NCBI GenBank assembly: GCA_036172665.1 | Contig: CM069872.1 | Coordinates: 44,006,101-44,070,100, forward strand | From: Prosopocoilus inquinatus | Lineage: Eukaryota; Arthropoda; Insecta; Coleoptera; Lucanidae | Length of the DNA: 64,000 bases | Direction: 5' to 3' | Shown: positions 12,601 to 22,655 of the stretch, piece by piece | How positions within the stretch are numbered: the first letter of the stretch is position 1 | How the letters are laid out: each line of letters begins with the position of its first letter | Translations under genes and position numbers: made by a program | The notes under the pieces: generated by a model | What the model was told of the DNA's origin: nothing | Seen by the model: only the letters and a program-made list of their open reading frames with translations | Database searches by the model: none

Positions 12601-13110
12601 TAATTAAAACATTAATAGTCTAATATGACATAGGTTCAATTGTAGGGTTCATCAAATAGCAATATTTGATAAAATTCCTGAATTAAATAAAACGCCTAAC
12701 GCCACTTTGGTAAGAGTTGCTAATAATTTTCCAGAGAAGTAACCTATGTTTTCTTTTTTAAATGCCATAAGGGGCGGCAGTGGAAAATAAATTTCGTGTC
12801 GTTTCTTGATTCAAACGCGTCCAATAAGCTATCAGGGCATCATTTCTGTCATCTAAAGGATCTGTCCTAGAAATTTAAACGTTGCTGAAGTACATTAAAA
12901 TGGTGCTAAGGCATAAATTATTATTTTGCATAACCACACATTATGGTATTTTTAAAAAAACACACGTTATAAACGATTAGCTCAAAAAAAAGACAAATGA
13001 AGGAAATGAAAGTTTCTTGAATACATTAGCGCAAGTATTAATACTCGACCCGTCGCAGGTTCAAACCAAGAGTTAAGGACTTTCTTCAGGAAACCAGGAA
13101 TACTTCCAAG
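9686..13110. other. AT-rich noncoding stretch
   Basis: No gene recognised. Two GC-richer patches stand out, at 10560-10720 and 11990-12065. The latter is rich in GCGCA and CACGCACG-type words and ends in GCATGCG. They could be regulatory, but nothing in the sequence proves it. Confidence 0.45.
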
Positions 13111-13113
13111 TAT

Positions 13114-13339
13114 AGTCCGACCGTAGATTCGGTTTCGGTGTCGGCCCATTTTAGCCATAAAAACGTGATTCAGCTAAAGTTTCGGTTTCGGCCAAAAAAG
13201 AAAGCCGGGCCATCGGCTCTCTTTTTTAGTTGAATCCTAAACTTTGGCTGAACCACGTATTTGTGGCGGAAGCGACCGAAACTCAAAACCGAAACTCAAA
13301 ACCGAAACTCAAAACCGAAACCGAATCTTCGGTTGGACT
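13114..13339. mobile_element. foldback MITE with TTCGGTTTCGGT-rich ends
   Basis: The left end AGTCCGACCG.AGATTCGGTT is matched by the reverse complement of the right end, AGTCCAACCGAAGATTCGGT. Internally a second hairpin joins GATTCAGCTAAAGTTTCGG with its complement, with the loop around 13205. Near the right end a 13-bp unit CCGAAACTCAAAA is repeated three times. No coding capacity and no clear target duplication. Confidence 0.75.
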
Positions 13340-14459
13340 CTTCTTTAAAGTAATCATATTGTTAGGATGAAGGAAAACCGACAACAAAGAAAGTATTATA
13401 TAGAGGAGAATGAGGAAAAAAGAGAAGAGAACTTCTACCAGAGAAATAATTTGATCACAATCACATCTTTTCATTTTCTAGTATTTATAGTTTTACTTAC
13501 TGACTTTACAATCTTATTTTCTAATTTTTTACGTTATGATTAATGTTTTCGATTGAAAATTACAAAATTCCTTTCCTTTTTCGTCCAACGATGCGGTTAA
13601 AAGTGTTAATTATTATAACTTATTTATTATTTATACTTATTTTATATATGCCTTTTCTTACTCATTCAACAACAGTTTGACAAAGAATTTTTGAATTCAG
13701 TTTTCTTAACCGAAAAGGTATAAATCTGGGGTAAAACAAAAATACGTTTAACAGGATTTTTCGATCCTTTAAGGTGATTTTATGAAGGTCTGAACTTTAT
13801 TTTGTTTACATTGTTTTTATTACATTTTCAATAAAACGCATGGAACTCATATATTTGAGAAAAAAATTAAAGTAAGTTTAATATGGACGATTTGTTTAAG
13901 AAAAAGACATGAAACAATTACTTTTTGGCAAAATAAAATCAAAACTGGATAAAGATTTCGAAGACGGTGGAAACAGAGAAGCTAGATTGATGCCAATGGT
14001 TCAATTTGGAAGTCTTCATCACTTAGAAAACTCACCATGTTTTCATTGCTGTACGGAATGGTAGGATCATCCATTGGGTTCTAGGACATCTTCTTTTATC
14101 GTCGTTTCGATCGTAAATTTTTGCTTTCCATCAACATCTGTCAATCGGTATGGCATCCAACTTTTTACCACAATTTTCAACTTCCTTGCTTGCCTGATTC
14201 TGATGTTAATTGTTTATTGAAGTAGTCCAAATGGTAATGTAAGAAATGAATTTTGAGTGACCTAATGCCGACATTGTTGCAAGCTTCTAATATGACACCT
14301 AGAATTCTCTTGCCAAAAAATTATGTGCTTCATATCATTTTCCATATTTTTTCTTAAATACTTTCCTAATTTTCCACCAATTTCTAACTAGTGCCTACTA
14401 GTTATCTTTTGAATTTGAAATTTGTCCAGCTGCTTTATCGGCACATGTTATTCCACCTT
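13340..14459. other. AT-rich noncoding stretch
   Basis: Only short frames. No domain, repeat or RNA gene recognised. Confidence 0.5.
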
Positions 14460-14931
14460 GATAGAATCAGGGCTGCGGAGTCGGTACTTAAAAGCTTCGG
14501 CACCGACTCCGACTATGACTCCGATCTGATTCCAACCCTGACTCCAAATCTTTATAAATGAATACAGGAAGTCACGCGTTATATTAATGCATTTTATTTA
14601 AAAAAATACTGGCGTTAAAAAATGGGTTTTTAATTCATGGCCCAATTCCTAAAACGGGTCCTGCCTGCACCGTTAGCACGCAAGCCTAACCCTTAAGGTC
14701 TTTGGCTGAAGGCTCACAGAAATACATATCAAGTTGTAGCAGTTTAGGTGTGCATGTAACATGGAAGAACGTAATCACGAAAAGAATACGGTCCATTCCG
14801 GTTACATAAACAATCACAGGAGTCAGAGCCGGAGTCTCCTTATGGATGCCAAATCGAACTCCGGTAATGCAATATTTACTTCTGACTTGACTCCCCGACT
14901 CTTACTCCGACTCCACAGCCCTAGATATATA
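14460..14931. mobile_element. hAT-type MITE, GGGCTG.GGAGTCGG ends
   Basis: The left end CAGGGCTGCGGAGTCGG (from 14468) pairs with the right end CCGACTCCACAGCCCT (ending near 14923). CCGACTCCGACT-type words fill both subterminal regions, a signature of a widespread animal hAT non-autonomous family. The flanking 8-mers GATAGAAT and GATATATA agree at 5 of 8 positions, consistent with an old 8-bp duplication. About 456 bp, no transposase. Confidence 0.78.
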
Positions 14932-16345
14932 TAGTTAGAATGAGTTGAATTCAATTCATTTTGGAAATGGGAAAAGAACAGACTATAATTTGCATGCAAG
15001 GGCTTGAAATACAGTTCTTCTTTATATGTTTGGATTATAACAAACAAGACGATTATAAAAACAAACCCATTCTAACTTCTGTTTACTTGCTTGTACTGGT
15101 GAGTGATTGAAGTATGGTGATCAAAAAATATTCAATAGTGTAATGGGTTTGTACGCTGTACTTATAATATCCATTCATAACCGACATTTAATTAACATGT
15201 AATTACGGTAAAATATTATTAAACATTGAAAGTACTTACTAATGTCGGTTGATTAAATGTTAAAGTAAGATCAGGAAATGTACGTATTGATACTTTAAAG
15301 AAAACATTAAAGCTTGTATAACCTGTTGGTTATAAAGTTGCGAGGCAATTAAAGCATAATAAAATTATTTCATGCGAACGAACGAATTCTTGTTCCCGCA
15401 TCTTCGGCGGCGGTTCTCATTTGAACCGACAGGAGATTTACATAAAGCGTGCAACTTGGGTCGGCGAAACGATTCAACCTGTCATTCCTGCAAACCTGTA
15501 AATGATCTTGAAATGCAGCTGACTCCGCATCGAATCAAGAGTGAAACGGTACCCGTGTAGAAAACGGGACGGAACGGGGAGCAAGCATTCCGCGTGATAA
15601 AATTATAAATGTAAACTTGCTCGCCGCCGAATGAAGAAATTAAAATAACATATTTATGCGTTTTTAAAAAGTCGTTTATTTAAATGCGCAACCTTCAACG
15701 TTGCAAACGAGTCGACGAGGCACTCCGTTTTTATCGCGTCCTTAAGTATGCAGGATGCATCTTACGCGTTTTCTGTTTGCCAGCAACAGCTTTTAGTTAC
15801 CACGGAAAAGTGACCATTACCACTGCGTCCGGGGAGCGACCAAGTTCCAATGCCATTCCAAATAGTTTCTTTGATTTATTCGCCAATGCAAAATTGACGG
15901 TAAGCACGAATGAACGTGCGGTAGACACCGTATATCAAATACGGTGTGCAATAAATAGCCATGAACGTAAATTCCTGCTAGGAAACGCTTACAATGGACA
16001 ACACATAATTTTAACTTGGAACCTTGCAAGGCCGCTAGAAATACCTAACACGAATATAATTTAATTCAGCTCTTTATATAATCAGAAAGACCTGGAGATA
16101 CGTCAGTGATTGTATTGCAGAAATATAGAAAAATACATATCCGGTTGTTTGAATGGCGTAGTTTCAATTTTATGGATGTTACGTCAGAATAACTGGTTTC
16201 ACTGATAGGTAATTTATTGATGTATCATATGAATGGTATAACAAACCTAAATCCACGTTGGAAATGCACCGGTAAAAAAATCTTGACGAATTTGACTTAG
16301 GCTTAGGTCGGTAAACATCAAGGAAAGAAGACGAGGATGTATTAA
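14932..16345. other. noncoding stretch with a GC-richer island
   Basis: From 15370 to 15990 the sequence is GC-richer than its surroundings and contains a 126-codon open frame (15684-16064, plus). That frame has no domain I recognise and no clear splice context. It may be chance or a regulatory island. Confidence 0.35.
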
Positions 16346-16349
16346 CTCC

Positions 16350-16549
16350 TAGGGCCAGTTATATCAAAAACCAAAAAGAGTTCAAGAGGACGTTCAACTG
16401 AGCCAGGTTCAAAGTGAACAAAATCGCATCAAATTTTATTTAGGAATGCATTAATTGCCATATGTCTTTAAAATGCTATGCAAATTTGTTTACCTTGAAC
16501 CTGGTTTAGTTGAACATCCCCTTGAACAGCTTTAGTACAACCGGCCCTT
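16350..16549. mobile_element. foldback MITE with GGGCC-type ends
   Basis: The left arm runs TAGGGCCAGTTATATCAAA and includes GTTCAACTGAGCCAGGTTCA. The right arm, reverse-complemented, runs TAAGGGCCGGTTGTACTAAA and includes GTTCAACTAAACCAGGTTCA. The arms are about 70 bases with scattered mismatches. About 200 bp in total, with no coding capacity. Confidence 0.78.
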
Positions 16550-16799
16550 AGTGAGTTATACAATCTGCTCAGTGGGCAATAAGCATTTCATGTGACGATG
16601 ATAATATGACATGAAGGATATCACTTCAGCAAGTGACCTCCTTTAAAATTAAATCCAACCTAAATCTAGAGTTCTTATGTTTAAGTAAGTTTATGTCGTC
16701 GACACCACGTATAAGTAACGAATGTGATTCACGAATGCGAGTCACACTTCAGTTACACGTGGTGCCGACGATATATCCCAAGTTATTGTCTTAGCTGGA

Positions 16800-17560
16800 T
16801 CCTGTAGTCAGATCGGATTGCAGCAAATGTTTCAGTCTACGCACTACATTACCGTCCATCACATTTAACTGCTTGGCCAACCCATTAGGGTGTACTGCCA
16901 CTCTTTCACTGTACATACTATGCCACTGAAGTTATAGATAACTTCCTTGTCAGATTCGAGTGGGAAGTCATGTTGATTGATCTCTTTGGAAACATTGATC
17001 TCTTTGCGTTGATGATAGAGCGCAGAATTTTGTTTTGAAACCTCTGCAGAATGTTGATGTTGGAGTTACTGGCAGTGCCCCATTACTGAATGTATGTAAA
17101 GCAATATCTTGTTATCCAATGACAATTTTTATTTACGACCAAAGTACATTAGTCCTAGTTGCCCGCGCTTGGTGAATATGTGCTTCCTCCATGAGAGACG
17201 GCGCGGGCGATCCATCTTCAGCTTGTGGAAGTTGGCGATTGTTGATCGTCATGGGTGGACACATTTTTCTGCATAAAATGCATGTCCCACGGATGGACCT
17301 CGTCTTATTAGCTTAAATGTACCGTTTCTTGAACCAGTTCTGAATCTTATTGAGGTTGAGCTGATGTGAGATGTCAAAACTGCTGTATCTTCAGCATATG
17401 TCACCATTGTAGTGAGTCGAGCTGTTAGTGAGTCTGTTGCATACAGAAGGTAAAAAATTGGTTCGAGCACACTGCCTTGAGGGACGCCTAAATTTATGAA
17501 ATACAAAAGTACCTGTCTGTTAGAGACGTTTTGAGCAATTGAAAGTGCGGGTACGCTAGA
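16800..17560 (-). pseudogene. Jockey-clade non-LTR retrotransposon RT relic
   Basis: Minus-strand frames carry Jockey reverse-transcriptase landmarks in order: LGVPQGSVLEPIFYLLYATD (palm motif), VTYAEDTAVLTSH (the catalytic 'F.DDT' site, here AEDT), CPPMTINNRQLPQAED, a 'WRKHI.TKR.QLGL' region, WGTASNSNINILQRFQNKIL, and finally HPNGLAKQLNVMDGNVVRRL. Several frameshifts are needed, and the first catalytic Asp is Glu in AEDT. The endonuclease and gag regions are absent. It is a dead, truncated copy. The clade assignment is strong because the motif order and wording are specific. Confidence 0.88.
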
Positions 17561-18340
17561 GACTTTTTCGGTTTAAATTGCAATCCACTATGTCACACAT
17601 TGCGGAAGAATCGAGGAGCAATATCTTATGGAGTTGGAAATCAGGTAATTATTAATTTTGTTCACCAGGCTGTGCAATTATTTAATTGTTTCGTGTTTGT
17701 TACGGAATTCGAATTGGCGCTCAGGTGTTATTTTGTTTGATGACCTTTAGTCCTTTTACATATAATATATATACTTTAGAAAGGATTTAAAATATGAAAG
17801 TGGAAAATACTGGTATAGATTGACAAAACAAGAAGAATTTAAAGATATTTCCTGAAATGGAAATAACGAATTAGCAACAGGTAAAGAATGGTATGGTCGT
17901 TTTTTAAAAAGACATGCCGAAAAAGAAGCAAGACGCAGAAGCGCGAATCCATGAATGGTACAAAAATCTTCACGATGCGATGAAGAAGAAAAGAATAATA
18001 ACGGTGAAGTAGGTACTTACCTAATTGTAACGAAATGGGATTTAATCACCAATTCGAAGACGTAAAACTTATCGCACCGAGAAGTCATAAACGCGTCTCC
18101 AAAAACATATTTGATTCGGGGTAGAAAAATACCGCCGTTTCGGCAGGTAGTAATTGAGCCAGAAAGACTGAAGACAACAAAACTCGAATGTACGTTGTTT
18201 AACGAAGTTTTTCGCCCTTTTATAAAATCGCCTGAAGTAAGAAATAACCTAAGTTGAAGCAATCACAAAGCAACACAAAACCTGTGGCTGTAATCCAAAT
18301 AAATAGTGAGAAAACCCCTCGACCACATTAATTCACTGAA

Positions 18341-18383
18341 AGCGAATACGTATTTCGGTAACGAAGTTACCATCTTCAGCGCT
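18341..18383 (-). ncRNA. hammerhead-like ribozyme motif in palindrome, minus arm
   Basis: Exact mirror of the plus-arm motif, produced by the perfect palindrome. A transcript from either strand would carry one sense motif and its complement, and could alternatively fold into one long hairpin. Confidence 0.6.
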
Positions 18384-18399
18384 AAACTGATATCAGTTT

Positions 18400-18442
18400 A
18401 GCGCTGAAGATGGTAACTTCGTTACCGAAATACGTATTCGCT
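18400..18442 (+). ncRNA. hammerhead-like ribozyme motif in palindrome, plus arm
   Basis: Helix I strand AGCG (18400-18403), core CTGAAGA (18404-18410), helix II GGTAAC-TTC-GTTACC (18412-18426), GAAA (18427-18430), self-complementary TACGTA as a minimal helix III (18431-18436), then TT and the returning helix I strand CGCT (18439-18442). All core residues of a type I hammerhead are present. One unpaired T (18411) sits between core and helix II, which the minimal consensus lacks, so activity is uncertain. Confidence 0.62.
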
Positions 18443-18945
18443 TTCAGTGAATTAATGTGGTCGAGGGGTTTTCTCACTATTTACTAAGTTGAAGCGTTTA
18501 AGTTGCCAGCTAACATTACGCATTACATGCAACCCTTTGACAAAACAATTGCAATCCAATAGAATCAAAAAAATACTGCATTTCAATGATGAATTTCCTG
18601 GCTGGTTCCTACCAAATGAAGAGTCTTCTAAATGCATTAAAATTCTTGGTAATAGACATTTTGAAGCAGAAAATTTAATTTGTGGATTTAGGTCCACAGA
18701 AATCTTCCTGTTTCTTAAATTTCCAAAGGGATATCGAAATTTAAAAAATAAAGAATTTGAGGAACACAAAAAACTGTAAAATTTGCCAATCCAAACTCAG
18801 AACTTAATTGTTCAATTGATGACCCACAAACAAGACCAAGTGATGGTCGTCAGTCAGGAGCATGTCAATTAGTTCATGAAGATCGGCCAGAAGTATGTCC
18901 TTTCGAGGATAAGGAGGAGCCAGGGCTAAACCATTTAAATAGATG

Positions 18946-21037
18946 ATAAAGGGCAATTAGAACCAGCCAAGCAAGTAGAAATGACCAAAAATTCTCGATG
19001 GCCTATCCTTTCGTCAAACCAATGATGCAAATAAATATTGTAAAGGTTAACTGAACTGGCAGAAAAAGAAATTAGTACTTAATGTTAAATATATGTAGGA
19101 AATTGTAAGAACCGTATAAATGAAATATCTCTTTTGAACTGGTAATATAAATGAAACAATATACATTGGAAACATCGACAAACATTAAATGATTATGATC
19201 TCAAAGGTATCAAAAAATCGCGTCTGTTCGAATTAGAATTCCAAAACTATAAAGGCGGCAATGTGCAGATTTATTTATTTTCCGAATGCAACCAAGCATA
19301 GTTCTGTAGATTCCGTCGGTGATTATTTATAAGCACATTTATTTGCGCCCGTGCCGAAGACTACACATCAATGGAAGGTATGTCAAATTCCGTTCGCACG
19401 TGCAACGCCGAAATAAATCGGCGTTTATTTGTTCGGATTTCGGGAGGTCAGAAGAACTGCATAGAACCTTGTTAAATAACAACCAGAAGGCGATTTATGC
19501 AGACATTATGCACACACACACACCTGAGTTTCTGTATCAAGAGAGAGCTTTTGTACTTGTTGTAAGGTCAAAGGACTCCTCGTGTAACATCGCGTGTAAT
19601 GTGTTTGTTATATAACGGAGCATTCACCTGTTTGAGCTGAAAATTGAATTATAAAAGAATAAATAATATGTACAATGAAAAAATCTTCTGATTTTGACAA
19701 AATACCTTTTTGTTCTTACAACTGCAGTATCAGTTTGTAATTACAGTAACGCTGAAAATGTTATCTTCCCAAAATAATAGAATTTTCAGAGCCATTTCAT
19801 GTAAGCATATCATTTTAAAATTGTATGTAAAATGGATGTTCGATGAAACACACTTCAAATACAGAAGATCGTTTTTATTGTCCTTGAAAAACATACATTC
19901 TTATTCGAACAAATCGTTTGTTATTAATAATAATGAGAGCTTTTTACTATAAATTAAAATTTTACTAATTGGATCTTACCTTTTTATGAATTGACAGTGA
20001 GAGGAAATGCGCTTAATAAAAATAAAACCTGCTGTTTCTATGCGTTTACCTTCATTCCAAATATCGTTAGTATCTCGCGAGTCAGGTTTTTAAGTACCGA
20101 TGTAATACATTATTTATCAAGGAAGGTACAAATCTTCGCAGAACGTTCCCAGTTAATCCATCGACTCTTTTAATTGCTTCACCTCTTTTCTACATGTACT
20201 GAGTTAATTAATTAATTAGTGTCAGGATTCACTTGACGTATTTAACTTTTACGTAATTCATGTGCTGTATTTCATTTTTAAATTTCCGTTTTAATGGCCT
20301 TAATAGATACCAAGTGAATTATTTTACTCTGGTGAGCCATATTTTCATTCAGAGGAAGCACACTAAGTCAAGTTTAATTAACGATGTTGACGTGTTTCAA
20401 AGACGGAACAGATTTATTGTGCGTCTTTTAGCCATCTTTTGATCCTTCTCCTGAGCTGCCTGCATGATTAGGAAAAACGTCCGTCACTTGGTTGGGACTC
20501 TGGAAGACGAACGTTCCAATTTGATGAAGCCGAATAAATGGATTTGTAGGTGCCACATGGTAATTAGCTTTCGAACTAATAATAGTTTTTGTAATGAAGC
20601 AAGTTGGAATCGAAAATGCGTTGAATGAAAGAAGATAAAGTCGCGGAGCGCGTGTCTCGAATAGGCAGACGTAATGGATGCTGGGTCAGTTATAAATAAG
20701 CCATCTCGTCTAGTGGGCCACTCATCGAGTGAAGAATCGCAGTCGACGCGCTTTGCTCTGCTCTTCTGACATGATGACTTATTGCATAGTTTAGTAAACG
20801 CTGCACGAGGGTCCCTTTAGTTTACGAGCCGACACATTACGAATAACATTTGCATGCAATTCCTCATTCTATTGACCGCCTGCATGTTGAGTGAACGACG
20901 GCTCACCTGAGCATAATGGGGCACAGCCTGTCAAGTCTGTCAGCAGTCACTGGATTTTTCACTTTCTACCTTCCGGCTACTGACCCATCATCCATCCACC
21001 TGACTAAACAATGGTCTTTGTAATACTCATATTGCGA
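18946..21037. other. AT-rich noncoding stretch
   Basis: Short frames of 60 to 98 codons without recognisable domains. The interval 20620-20900 is GC-richer. No element identified. Confidence 0.45.
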
Positions 21038-21039
21038 AA

Positions 21040-21290
21040 TTATTTAACTATCACTTTTCCAAAACAACTAACCCGTCATCCAGGATTTAATCCTGTTTAA
21101 GGACCCCATTGTAGAAGATTTGGTCCAATTTCTTGAAAAATTTCAATAACGCAGTAAAGTGTAGCAAATTATTTAGCATCACCCTTCCAAAACAAACTAA
21201 GCCATGATTAGAATCCTGTTTAAAGGCCCTTGTAGAAGATTTGGTTCAATTTCATGAAATATTTCAATAATGCTGTAAAGTGCAGCAAAA
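21040..21290 (+). repeat. diverged tandem duplication, unit about 121 bp
   Basis: Two copies share GTAGAAGATTTGGT.CAATTT and flanking sequence, with the shared words 121 bases apart (21111 and 21232). They have diverged by substitutions and small indels. No function apparent. Confidence 0.75.
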
Positions 21291-22244
21291 TTTAATTTAC
21301 ATCAAAAGATACCTTAAAAAATAGAACGTTATAACTCCAAATCGTACCTGAAGACCAGAACCTTCATCCTAAATATTATGGTGAAAATTGAACCAAGTCA
21401 AGAGATAAAGTGCTCTTCGAGTGCAAAATATAATCGCACATGTGAAATAACATCACTTTTCCAAAGCTAACATTTTACGATTTACTTCGCTTTCATAAAT
21501 TCGTTCAAATAATAAACCCGGCGAAAAGAATAATAAATAATCTGCGACAGTTTTACGTTTTAGTTTTTTTTTTTTTCTTGAACTTGCCGTCGCTATTTCT
21601 ATTCTATAAAGCAGCAGAGTGAGTTACATACAAACAATTGCCAAAACATTAGTATTTTCCGTTCACGAAACTCCCGTGACGTTCCTATTTGAATACCTGA
21701 AAATTTTGAGTATTTGAAAAGTATTCATGACTTGTTCTTTTAAATGATTTTATTTAACGGTCAATAGCGTCAATATTCAGATCATTTATCAAATACATTC
21801 AAAATTTTCAATTTGAAATCCTAAGCGGATAATACCTAGAACATGTTGATTAAATACTATGACTATGCAACTATTAATTTAATCAAACCTAGTAGGAGAA
21901 ACTTATTTTACAAACATTAATTAAAAGCCTCATTATTCAATAATAATGGGATAATTGAGATACCCCAAATGTATATATTTGTAAATATTTTCTTAAATTA
22001 TGAATTGAAAGTTATAATTTTCCCTCTAAACCCCTAAAAAATTTGATAAATATTATTTTTATAAAATCATTTAAATATTTTCTTTACATTTTAAATTATT
22101 AAAGATTTTGTCACTGGGGTAACTTAATTACCCAACTTGACCGCTTTTGTAATTGAAGTGATTTGTATTTCAAACATATAAAAACCTGTAATCCACAAAA
22201 ACGTCAGCTAAACTTCTCCAGTCATTGTGGCTCGAAAATATTGA
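21291..22244. other. AT-rich noncoding stretch
   Basis: Low-complexity AT-rich DNA. Nothing recognised. Confidence 0.5.
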
Positions 22245-22655
22245 ACTAACTATCGATCCACCGCATCATATGTTCATCGTTTAATCAATACATATATCAT
22301 TGATCGATGGCGTCATCTGCCCAGCGCTTCACTGATCCATCGCTTTATGTATCTATCCATCTATTATCCATCAATCTCTTGATCCATCTATCGGCTCATT
22401 GATCCAACGCTTTATCAATCCATCGATCTACCACTTCATCGCTTGATCTATATTTTGCTGGTTTTATAGGTCGCTTCATGGATCCACCACTTAATTTATC
22501 CAACGATTTATAGGTCCATTCATCGATTTATCGCTCCTTCATTTCATCGATCCATCGCTTCATCAATCCATTATATTATTGCATCGATCACTTCATGGAC
22601 TCGTCGTTCTGTTATTCCATCGATCCACAGCTTCATGGATACATCGTTTCATCAG
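22245..22655. repeat. degenerate minisatellite, GATCCATCG/CTTCATCGAT-type words
   Basis: About 400 bases are built from irregular repeats of words such as GATCCATCGCTTCATC and CCATCGAT. Spacing varies and homogenisation is poor, suggesting an old expanded simple repeat. Confidence 0.75.

Larger units (their letters stand above)
18249..18495. mobile_element. palindromic insertion flanked by 12-bp direct repeats
   Basis: The 12-mer CTAAGTTGAAGC occurs at 18249-18260 and again at 18484-18495. Between the copies lie 39 unique bases (18261-18299) and a perfect palindrome (18300-18483), which abuts the right copy. The palindrome has 92-base arms, no spacer and no mismatch that I could find; its centre is CTGATATCAG at 18387-18396. 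Each arm holds a hammerhead-like module. A direct repeat of this length plus hammerhead motifs is what Penelope-like element insertions show, but no Penelope coding sequence is present. Confidence 0.8.
17840..18945 (+). pseudogene. possible pogo-like DNA transposon relic
   Basis: A plus-strand stretch near 17880-17930 reads GKEWYGRFLKRHAEK, resembling the 'G..W...FLKRHP' segment of the CENP-B-type DNA-binding domain in pogo/Tigger transposases. After the palindromic insertion, an open frame from 18489 to 18779 includes HFEAENLICGFRSTEIF, resembling the C-terminal 'NII.GFRATGI.P' motif of the same family. Coding-like sequence continues in another frame to about 18945, past a likely indel in an A-run near 18768. 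The DDE core is not recognisable, so the assignment is tentative. Confidence 0.3.

Noticed and set aside
13045..13080. CGCAGGTTCAAACCAAG as box B of a tRNA or SINE
   Set aside because: No convincing box A at the right distance and no tRNA fold.
15684..16064. 126-codon frame as a real coding exon
   Set aside because: No recognisable domain, and no clear splice or start context. It lies in a GC-richer island where stops are rarer.
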